From Bacilli bacterium (lineage in GTDB: Bacteria > Bacillota_I > Bacilli_A > RF39 > UBA660), in the NCBI GenBank assembly GCA_017411235.1, contig JAFPMR010000194.1:1-5209 (forward strand): a stretch of DNA of 5,209 nucleotides, written 5' to 3'. A program made the translations under genes and the position numbers. Position 1 is the stretch's first letter, and every line of letters begins with the position of its first letter. Positions 1 through 5,095 of this stretch are shown here, in pieces. Below the pieces are notes generated by a model. The model was not told the DNA's origin. It did not search any database and saw only the letters and a list, made by a program, of their open reading frames with translations.

Positions 1-1
1 A

Positions 2-157
2 ATTGTTAGAGATAATATTACGAAATTAGAATCTTATGGATATAAGTTTATTGAACCTAGTATTGGTCACCTAGCATGCGGATATGATGGTAGAGGTAAA
101 CTACCTAAAAGTGAAGAAATAATTGATTATGTAAAAAAACTAATTAAGGAGAAATAA
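2..157 (+). CDS. coaC: Phosphopantothenoylcysteine decarboxylase, C-terminal end (partial at 5' side)
   Basis: This is the last 51 residues of a reading frame that enters from the left edge and stops with TAA. It contains the stretch FIEPSIGHLACGYDGRGKLP (residues 17-36 of the visible part), the signature end of the flavin-dependent PPC decarboxylase family (HFCD flavoproteins, Dfp/CoaC). The cysteine of LACG corresponds to the active-site cysteine of the ACGD motif in E. coli Dfp; here the following residue is Tyr instead of Asp. The enzyme decarboxylates 4'-phosphopantothenoylcysteine to 4'-phosphopantetheine in the cytoplasm, using FMN. The protein ends shortly after this motif, so it is a stand-alone CoaC and not the N-terminal half of a CoaBC fusion. 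Only 2 nt separate its stop from coaB, and its last codons contain the coaB ribosome-binding site (AAGGAG, 146-151). The promoter and the FMN-binding N-terminal part lie outside the window. Confidence 0.88.
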   Translation: MVRDNITKLESYGYKFIEPSIGHLACGYDGRGKLPKSEEIIDYVKKLIKEK

Positions 158-159
158 AG

Positions 160-921
160 ATGAAACAAATAGTTATTACTGCTGGTGGTACCAGCGAAAA
201 GATAGATAATGTTAGAAAGATAACTAACTCATCTAGCGGAAAACTAGGATTATCTATCGCTAATCATTTACTAGAAAAGAATGAAGATGCTTTTATTTAT
301 TATGTCTGTTCTAAAACTTCAGTAAGACCTAATGATCCTAGAGTACAAGTTATAGAAGTAGAAGGAACTATGGATTTAAAGAATAAAATTGAAGGATTAC
401 TTACTACTAAGCAAATAGATGTATTTATTCATTCCATGGCAGTATCTGATTATACAACTGATTATGTTACTACTATTGATAGAATTAAAGAAAGTGTTAA
501 AAAGAATCCTGATTTAGATGATGCTTTTAAGAGTATAGAAGTTATTGGGGGTACTAAGATATCTTCTTATGAAGATAATTTAGTTATAGTACTAAAACCT
601 ACTCCTAAAATTATATCTTTAATAAAGGATTTAAGTCCTAGTACATATTTAGTAGGTTTTAAATTATTGGATGGTGTATCTAGAGAAGAATTAATAAAGG
701 TAGCTACTAAGTTAAGAGATAAAAACAAATGTGATTTAGTTGTTGCTAATGATCTTAGTACGATTAGAAACGGAGACCATACAGCATTAATTATTGATAA
801 AGCAGATACTATTTTAGAAGCACATGGTAAAGATGATATTGCAAAGAAATTAGTAAGGAGGATTAATGATGATAAAAAAGGTCTTGATAGTTGGTGGAAC
901 ATGGGACTTGGATGGTGGTAA
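160..921 (+). CDS. coaB: Phosphopantothenate-cysteine ligase, monofunctional
   Basis: This 253-residue enzyme joins 4'-phosphopantothenate to cysteine after nucleotidyl activation, the step just before CoaC. Family motifs appear in order: the nucleotide-binding start ITAGGTSEKID (6-16), VRKITNSSSGKLG (18-30), the substrate-region SMAVSDY (92-98), KISS (133-136), the LKPTPKII stretch (145-152), LVGFKLL (164-170) and VVANDL (194-199). KISS and the absence of a fused decarboxylase resemble the stand-alone enzyme of streptococci and enterococci, which in Enterococcus is CTP-dependent; CTP use here is inferred. The ATG at 160 is supported by AAGGAG at 146-151 with 8 nt spacing. The C-terminus is odd: after about residue 237 it runs about 16 further residues ending in a Trp-rich tail (WWNMGLGWW), all encoded over the start of the next gene, 56 nt of overlap. 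The tail is probably not part of the conserved fold. Confidence 0.94.
   Translation: MKQIVITAGGTSEKIDNVRKITNSSSGKLGLSIANHLLEKNEDAFIYYVCSKTSVRPNDPRVQVIEVEGTMDLKNKIEGLLTTKQIDVFIHSMAVSDYTTDYVTTIDRIKESVKKNPDLDDAFKSIEVIGGTKISSYEDNLVIVLKPTPKIISLIKDLSPSTYLVGFKLLDGVSREELIKVATKLRDKNKCDLVVANDLSTIRNGDHTALIIDKADTILEAHGKDDIAKKLVRRINDDKKGLDSWWNMGLGWW
855..861 (+). promoter_or_regulatory. Shine-Dalgarno site for the aldolase-like gene, inside coaB
   Basis: AAGGAGG lies inside the coaB coding sequence, 4 nt before the ATG at 866 and 7 nt before the next ATG at 869. The two starts are adjacent in frame. Spacing favours 869 (protein beginning MIKKVLIVGG), which would shorten the product by one residue. The strong site makes real initiation inside coaB very likely, despite the 53-56 nt overlap. 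Confidence 0.8.
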
Positions 922-1978
922 GGAATCTGGGTTTATTAGAAAGTTCTACAAAGAGTTAGCTATGTATTTAGATGATATTACTTATTTAAATGGTGGTAAT
1001 TATAATAATCTAATTAATGTTTTGAATACTGTTGGAGATTATGATGTTGTATTTTGGTTTCCTAATGTAGATAATGCACTAGAAAAAGTAAGACATGTTA
1101 AAAAGATAAATCCCTATACTATTTTAATTGGTTCTAAAAGAAATGATGGCAAATATAGTTTTGTAGATGTATTAAATAAAACTCTATTGGAAAGACATAA
1201 TCTTTCTATAGAATTTACTAAAGAAAATGATAAGTTTAAAATGCTATTATTTGATCCTTTGGGTACTAAATGGTATGAAGGAGATAGTATTCATGATTTA
1301 GTGGAGCATTTATATAAGAGATTATCCTTTTTATCTACTACTAGAAGAGAACATACTCATCAAGTTCCAGGTAATGTAGATATACCTAATAATTTAGAAT
1401 ACTTTAGTTATGTTAGAGGTGCTGCAGAGATTTTTCATGAAACTATAGATCACAGTGATGGTGTTACTAAGTTTATGGGGAATGCTTCTTTTAGAGGAGA
1501 TAAGTATATTTATGTATCTAAAAGAGATGTTGATAAAAGTAAGATAGATATTAATAATTTTGTAGCATGTTATTTAGATAATGGTACTCTATACTACTAT
1601 GGAGATACTAAACCATCTAAAGATACGATTGTACAAGCTAATTTATATAATTTATTTCCTAATATTAATTATATGATTCATTCTCATTGTTATTTAGTAG
1701 ATGGTTCTTTTACAGAGATGCCAGTACCTTGTGGTTCTTTAGATGAGATAGATGAAATTAAGAAAGTAATTGATAGAGATTATGATGGTAATTATGATTT
1801 ACCATTATATAGAATTAATTACTTAGGACATGGTTGTTTATTATTAGGTAATTCTATTGAGTTACTAAAAACAGTTTCTTTTAAATCAAGAGTATTTCCA
1901 GAGGAATTACCTAATACAGAAGAATTATTAAATAAAGGGATAGAAGAAAAAGACATAAAAAAACTCAGTTTATACTGA
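866..1978 (+). CDS. Two-domain protein with C-terminal class II aldolase/adducin-like domain
   Basis: This 370-residue cytoplasmic protein has two parts. Residues 1 to about 165 start with a beta-strand and glycine-rich loop, KVLIVGGTWDLDGGKESG (5-22), which looks like a Rossmann-type or glycosyltransferase-like fold; I do not recognise the family. Residues about 175-350 match the class II aldolase/adducin fold (FucA, AraD, RhaD, MtnB): GNAS (205-208), KPSKD (249-253), the zinc-binding pair HSH (272-274) after PNINYMI, and the third histidine in GHGCLLLG (H322). Where FucA has its catalytic Glu73 (PSSE), this protein has PSKD, so the acid is Asp253 or missing. Class II aldolases use zinc to cleave or form sugar-phosphate carbon bonds, but relatives do dehydration, epimerisation or decarboxylation, so the reaction cannot be named. 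It overlaps coaB and is presumably co-translated with it, suggesting a link to CoA or pantothenate metabolism. An internal terminator overlaps its last six codons. Confidence 0.78.
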   Translation: MMIKKVLIVGGTWDLDGGKESGFIRKFYKELAMYLDDITYLNGGNYNNLINVLNTVGDYDVVFWFPNVDNALEKVRHVKKINPYTILIGSKRNDGKYSFVDVLNKTLLERHNLSIEFTKENDKFKMLLFDPLGTKWYEGDSIHDLVEHLYKRLSFLSTTRREHTHQVPGNVDIPNNLEYFSYVRGAAEIFHETIDHSDGVTKFMGNASFRGDKYIYVSKRDVDKSKIDINNFVACYLDNGTLYYYGDTKPSKDTIVQANLYNLFPNINYMIHSHCYLVDGSFTEMPVPCGSLDEIDEIKKVIDRDYDGNYDLPLYRINYLGHGCLLLGNSIELLKTVSFKSRVFPEELPNTEELLNKGIEEKDIKKLSLY

Positions 1979-1991
1979 GTTTTATTTTTTT
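1957..1991. terminator. Bidirectional intrinsic terminator between convergent genes
   Basis: A perfect 10-bp stem, AAAACTCAGT (1960-1969) and ACTGAGTTTT (1974-1983), has a 4-nt loop TTAT. On the plus strand it is followed by seven T (1985-1991). On the minus strand the A-run at 1957-1963 supplies a T tract. It therefore should stop transcription from the coa unit and from the small minus-strand gene. The element includes the TGA of the aldolase-like gene (1976-1978) and the TAA of the opposing gene (1982-1984). Confidence 0.9.
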
Positions 1992-2398
1992 CTACCTTGA
2001 GGAACCTTTTTTAATGTATATGCTGAATGATGAAGATTAACTGTAGGTGTTAATGGTTCTTCCCAATGTACTTCTACACATTCCATATCTGGTTCTTTTT
2101 TCACAATATATCCATTTTTTAAACTTGATAGGAAATCTTCTATATAGAATGTTTCTTTTCCATAACCTTCTTCTATTGATCTAAGTTCTATTTTATAAAC
2201 ATCTAGTAGGCTATATCTTTCTTCTACTATTTCGCATTCTACCCATTTTTCTCTTGTATTACTTGATGTGTAAGTTAACGCTCCATATCCTGGAATAATC
2301 ATTCCTTCTAGTGGATGCATTAATACAAAGTAATGAGCACCAGTATCTATTTGGTTTAATATTTCTCTTCTTTCTTGTAAATAGCTTTCTCTATCCAT
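1982..2398 (-). CDS. Hypothetical cytoplasmic protein, 138 residues
   Basis: I do not recognise this family. The protein has no signal peptide or membrane segment. It starts with a charged helix-like stretch (residues 1-17), followed by a mixed, probably beta-rich region: HYFVLMHPLEGMIIPGYGAL (22-41), VECEIVEERYSLLDVYKIEL (53-72) and IVKKEPDMECVEVHWEEPLT (98-117). It ends in a basic tail, KKVPQGRKK. The ATG at 2398 is supported by GGAGG (minus strand, 2407-2411) 8 nt upstream, a strong site. The gene stands alone, with its own candidate promoter, terminators on both sides and normal codon use for the window, so it is very likely a real gene. Its mixed strand pattern could suit a small ligand- or nucleic-acid-binding protein, but nothing in the sequence decides this. 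Its neighbours do not suggest a role because it is transcribed separately from both. Confidence 0.72.
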   Translation of the reverse strand: MDRESYLQERREILNQIDTGAHYFVLMHPLEGMIIPGYGALTYTSSNTREKWVECEIVEERYSLLDVYKIELRSIEEGYGKETFYIEDFLSSLKNGYIVKKEPDMECVEVHWEEPLTPTVNLHHSAYTLKKVPQGRKK

Positions 2399-2399
2399 A

Positions 2400-2417
2400 T
2401 AACAGCCCTCCCTGTTA
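2400..2417 (-). promoter_or_regulatory. Hairpin presenting the ribosome-binding site of the 138-residue gene
   Basis: Read on the minus strand, the leader forms TAACAG-GGAGGG-CTGTTA: a perfect 6-bp stem with the whole Shine-Dalgarno sequence in a 6-nt loop, ending one base before the ATG at 2398. It could be a binding site for a translational regulator, or chance. The pairing is directly visible; the regulatory role is inference. Confidence 0.4.
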
Positions 2418-2424
2418 ATTGTTT

Positions 2425-2452
2425 ATACTATCATAATTATAGATTTTTGCAA
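2425..2452 (-). promoter_or_regulatory. Candidate promoter for the 138-residue gene
   Basis: On the minus strand, TTGCAA (2447-2452) is followed after 16 nt by TAGTAT (2425-2430). Each has 4 of 6 matches to the sigma-A -35 and -10 consensus. The region also offers TATAAT and TATGAT as alternative -10 boxes, but with poorer -35 partners. A promoter is expected here because the upstream operon is closed by a terminator; the exact boxes are uncertain. Confidence 0.35.
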
Positions 2453-2453
2453 T

Positions 2454-2477
2454 AAAAAACTCGGTATTCCGAGTTTT
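2454..2477 (-). terminator. Intrinsic terminator of the metal-transport operon
   Basis: A 9-bp stem, AAAACTCGG (2456-2464) and CCGAGTTTT (2469-2477), has a 4-nt loop TATT. Read on the minus strand it runs into a T tract (complement of the A-run 2454-2459), 7 nt after the stop of the YcgQ-like gene. On the plus strand it is followed by ATAATG, a poor T tract, so it is mainly a minus-strand terminator. Confidence 0.85.
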
Positions 2478-2484
2478 ATAATGT

Positions 2485-3294
2485 CTAGTATTCTAAATTA
2501 TATTTTTTAGTATCAGCACATACTCCATCATCGTAGGCATAACAAGGATAGACGTATTGTTCTTCTTTTTCACCATCTATTTCTTTTAGATTAACTATTT
2601 TGATGGTCATGATTTGGTAACCATCAGCATCTATTGCTGATTCTAGTACGCCTTCTATTTCATACCATTTATTATGGATTACTGTATGATCATCTAGTTT
2701 AACTATAAATCCACTAAATGTAGCATCTGCAGCACAGCAAGAGATAACATACTTACCTAATGCAAAGTAGCCTTCAGGTAGATATTTAGCATATTTAACT
2801 GCAAATCCTCTTACTCTTATGGTTTTACCTTCATATTTTATTGCTTTTTCATATAACATGTAATTAGCTAAGTCATCATATGTTTTATCTGTTACATCAA
2901 AATAGGTATTGCTGAAATCATAAGATATTATTTCTACTTCTCTAGATTCCATTTCTTTTTTCTTTTTATCTAGTTCTTCTTGATTAATTTTTATTCTGTT
3001 TTCAGTACTATAATTAGTACTTCTATTGTCTGCTAAGGAAGCACTTATTTTTCCATCACCAGCTAGTAATAGAACAATTAATGGTAATAATAGGAATAAA
3101 TCAGTAAATCTTATATTACTTCTACTCTTAATAAATAACATAATTATTCCGATTAATATAAATATAAAGAATGATGTTTTAATATATATTTGCATTTGTG
3201 GAGCTAAAAAGTTTTTTAAACCAATCTTAAACCAGACAAAACCTATTATAAATGAATATAGAAAACAAATTATACTATAATACTTATTTCTCAT
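2485..3294 (-). CDS. ycgQ-like: YcgQ-like membrane protein (DUF1980 / TIGR03943 type), partner of the ArsP_1 permease
   Basis: With the ATG at 3294 the product has 269 residues. Three hydrophobic segments (about 7-24, 38-55, 65-80) are followed by a Lys/Glu-rich linker (about 101-119) and a soluble domain probably outside the cell. The diagnostic motif of the family is present: YVISCCAADATFSGFIV (182-198), with the double cysteine C186-C187 and D190, after GKTIRVRGF (156-164). Members sit next to an ArsP_1 permease, as ycgQ does with ycgR in Bacillus subtilis, and this one follows such a gene. The exact role is not established; the CC-AD site suggests metal binding or delivery. Start choice: a longer frame begins with TTG at 3321, but ATG 3294 overlaps the upstream TGA as ATGA and has GGTGGTGA 7 nt upstream. 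The C-terminus after YVYP (248-250 region) carries an extension with C251 and C259, which could form a disulfide. Confidence 0.86.
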   Translation of the reverse strand: MRNKYYSIICFLYSFIIGFVWFKIGLKNFLAPQMQIYIKTSFFIFILIGIIMLFIKSRSNIRFTDLFLLLPLIVLLLAGDGKISASLADNRSTNYSTENRIKINQEELDKKKKEMESREVEIISYDFSNTYFDVTDKTYDDLANYMLYEKAIKYEGKTIRVRGFAVKYAKYLPEGYFALGKYVISCCAADATFSGFIVKLDDHTVIHNKWYEIEGVLESAIDADGYQIMTIKIVNLKEIDGEKEEQYVYPCYAYDDGVCADTKKYNLEY

Positions 3295-4238
3295 ATTAGC
3301 TTCACCACCAATACTGAACAAATAAATATAATAATGAATATTAAACTAATTAGTGTTATTACGAAACTCTTTTTATAGTTACCCATTAATACAACTGTAT
3401 TCTTTATATCAATCATAGGACCTAGTAATAGATAAGCTATTATTGGAGTAGATCCAAATGAAGTAACTAATGATTTACCTACAAATGAATCACTTGTACT
3501 ACATAAAGATATTAAATAAGCAAATAACATTAGTACAAATATTGATAGTACTTTATTATCTTTAAAATATAATAATACCTCTCTTGGAAGTACAACTTGA
3601 ATTACACTTGCTAATAGAGCACCGAACATCAAGAATTTAACGACATCAAATAAATCTAATGTAGTATGTCTAACAATTGATATTGTATCATTTTTAAAAC
3701 TATGTTCTAAATGTTCATGACAATGGCAATCGTCATGATGTGGATCTAAATCTTCGAATCCTTCTTCTATTTCACAGTCACATTCTTCATCACTATTATT
3801 AGTTATTACTTCTTTTTTACCAAATATTATTCCCATTATAATTCCTATTATTAATGCTATTGCAATACCAAGTAGGAATCTCATCCAGAATACTCTTGGA
3901 TATGTACGATAGAATGCTTGGTATGTAGATAGTAATACAACTGGATTAATGATTGGAGAAGCTAACATAAATGATATTGCTACATTAACAGGTACTTTTT
4001 TCTTTAATAATCTTTTTGATACTGGTATTACAGCACAATCACAAGCAGGCAGAAAGAAACCTAAAAATACACCAACTAAACTACCTAATACTTTATTTTT
4101 AGGAATTAGTTTAGGCATTGCATCGTCGCTAATATATGTTTCTATTACTGCAGAGATTAGAGCACCCAAAAGTAAGAAAGGTAAACTTTCAAAAAATATC
4201 GACATAAATATTATTGAAATATTTTTTATTATTTCCAT
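3291..4238 (-). CDS. ycgR-like: ArsP_1 / YcgR-like permease (DUF318 family) with metal-binding-like loop
   Basis: This 315-residue polytopic membrane protein has two membrane halves, roughly residues 5-140 and 195-315. Family signatures are ESLPFLLLGALISAVIE (17-33), FLPACDCAVIPVSKRLL (62-78), FMLASPIINPVVLLSTYQAF (90-109), CSTSDSFVG (246-254) and LLGPMIDIKN (271-280). The second half repeats the layout of the first: C66 and C246, and SPIINP and GPMIDIKN, about 180 residues apart. Between the halves is a long cytoplasmic-type loop (150-179) with C153, C155, H167, H168, C171, H172, C173, H174, H176 and H179 among many Asp/Glu, a probable metal-binding segment. Characterised ArsP_1 relatives export trivalent organoarsenicals, but YcgR-type members paired with YcgQ have no firm substrate; transition metal is inferred. 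AAGGAG (4244-4249) lies 5 nt upstream and overlaps the stop of the preceding gene. Its TGA overlaps the next ATG. Confidence 0.88.
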   Translation of the reverse strand: MEIIKNISIIFMSIFFESLPFLLLGALISAVIETYISDDAMPKLIPKNKVLGSLVGVFLGFFLPACDCAVIPVSKRLLKKKVPVNVAISFMLASPIINPVVLLSTYQAFYRTYPRVFWMRFLLGIAIALIIGIIMGIIFGKKEVITNNSDEECDCEIEEGFEDLDPHHDDCHCHEHLEHSFKNDTISIVRHTTLDLFDVVKFLMFGALLASVIQVVLPREVLLYFKDNKVLSIFVLMLFAYLISLCSTSDSFVGKSLVTSFGSTPIIAYLLLGPMIDIKNTVVLMGNYKKSFVITLISLIFIIIFICSVLVVKLI

Positions 4239-4247
4239 ATATTCTCC

Positions 4248-5087
4248 TTAAATAATTAAATCAACTATTAACCCCACTATAACACCTACACTATATATTA
4301 TACCTAATATAGATAGATTCTCTTTTAAATGTTTATTTGTTCTAAATAGTAATAAGATACCAATTCCACTACCAGTTAATAAACCAGATAATAATGTACC
4401 TACACTGATTAGTTTTGATAAATATAATTGTGTTATTACTACACTACCTGCACAATTAGGTATTAAACCTACTAAACTAGCTAAGAAATAAGTTAAGACA
4501 TTATGATGTAATAAGATACTTCCTAATCTATCTTCACCTAGTTTAAATATTACCAAATTTATAAGTAAGTTAGCAATTAATATAAATAATCCTATTTTAA
4601 AGGTATGTTTTATACTAGCTAGAAGAATACCATCATGTTCACAATCACAGTGTTCATCTTCACATAGATCATGAATATGTTCATGTTCTTCTTTTTTATT
4701 TCTATAGATTAAATCTATAATGAAACCAATTATGATACCTACTAATACTTTAAATCCTATTATTTTTAGTACTAATAAGATATTTACTTTTTCACTTATC
4801 ATTATTGGTAACATCTCATCACTAGTTGATAAGAATACTGCTATTAAGGTACCCATTGTTATTACTCTACTAGAGAATAAACTAGCAGCCATGGAACTGA
4901 AACCACATTGTGGTAATGCTCCAAGTAGACCTCCTAAGATAGGTCCTCCCTTTTTAGCTTTAGTTAATACCTTTTCATTCTTTTTAGTTAATTTATGTTC
5001 TAGGAATTCTAGAAGTATAAAAGTAATTAATAAATAAGGTAGTATTTTTATGGTATCTAGTAAACCATCTAATAAACAATCTAACAT
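4248..5087 (-). CDS. ArsP_2-like polytopic permease, putative heavy-metal exporter
   Basis: This 279-residue membrane protein has about eight to ten hydrophobic segments in two halves. It resembles the ArsP_2 group (PF11449, described as putative multi-TM heavy-metal or manganese exporters), recognised from GALPQCGFSSMAASLFSSRV (56-75), FLSTSDEMLPIMIS (85-98), GLIPNCAGSVVITQLYL (207-223) and GLLTGSGIGILLLFRTNKH (235-253). The halves are an internal repeat: P59-Q-C61, S64 and G79-T-L align with P210-N-C212, S215 and G230-T-L at a constant offset of 151 residues. The linker (about 129-153) is rich in possible metal ligands: H135, H137, H139, C142, H146, C147, C149 and H151 with many acids. The start ATG at 5087 has AGGTGA (5092-5097) 4 nt upstream, overlapping the stop of the Fur-family gene. 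Substrate and direction are not shown by the sequence; Mn, Zn or arsenic compounds are candidates. The family assignment is from memory of motifs. Confidence 0.8.
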   Translation of the reverse strand: MLDCLLDGLLDTIKILPYLLITFILLEFLEHKLTKKNEKVLTKAKKGGPILGGLLGALPQCGFSSMAASLFSSRVITMGTLIAVFLSTSDEMLPIMISEKVNILLVLKIIGFKVLVGIIIGFIIDLIYRNKKEEHEHIHDLCEDEHCDCEHDGILLASIKHTFKIGLFILIANLLINLVIFKLGEDRLGSILLHHNVLTYFLASLVGLIPNCAGSVVITQLYLSKLISVGTLLSGLLTGSGIGILLLFRTNKHLKENLSILGIIYSVGVIVGLIVDLII

Positions 5088-5095
5088 GTCTTCAC

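Noticed and set aside
567..902. Minus-strand open frame of 111 residues opposite coaB
   Set aside because: It lies fully opposite a well-supported coaB and has no recognisable motif or ribosome site.
1976..1978. TGA read as tryptophan (Mycoplasma-type code)
   Set aside because: The TGA sits inside a terminator, and another TGA forms an ATGA stop/start with the next gene. Tryptophan is encoded by TGG throughout, so TGA acts as a stop.
2426..2444. Fur/PerR-like box around CATAATTATAG in front of the 138-residue gene
   Set aside because: Only an 8-bp ATAATTAT palindrome is perfect; the second half does not match Fur, Zur or PerR consensus, and AT-rich promoters give such palindromes often.
3026..3280. 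Plus-strand open frame of 84 residues opposite the YcgQ-like gene
   Set aside because: It is the antisense of transmembrane codons; hydrophobic segments often give open frames on the other strand.
3295..3321. Longer start (TTG at 3321) for the YcgQ-like gene
   Set aside because: It would add nine residues (MFSIGGEAN) and a 31-nt overlap; the ATG at 3294 has an ATGA junction and a better-placed ribosome site.
3949..4251. Plus-strand open frame of 100 residues opposite the YcgR-like gene
   Set aside because: It covers the strongest family motifs of the real gene in antisense and has no own ribosome site or family match.
4720..5037. Plus-strand open frame of 105 residues opposite the ArsP_2-like gene
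   Set aside because: Antisense shadow over P-Q-C and STSDEM motifs; no start signal seen.
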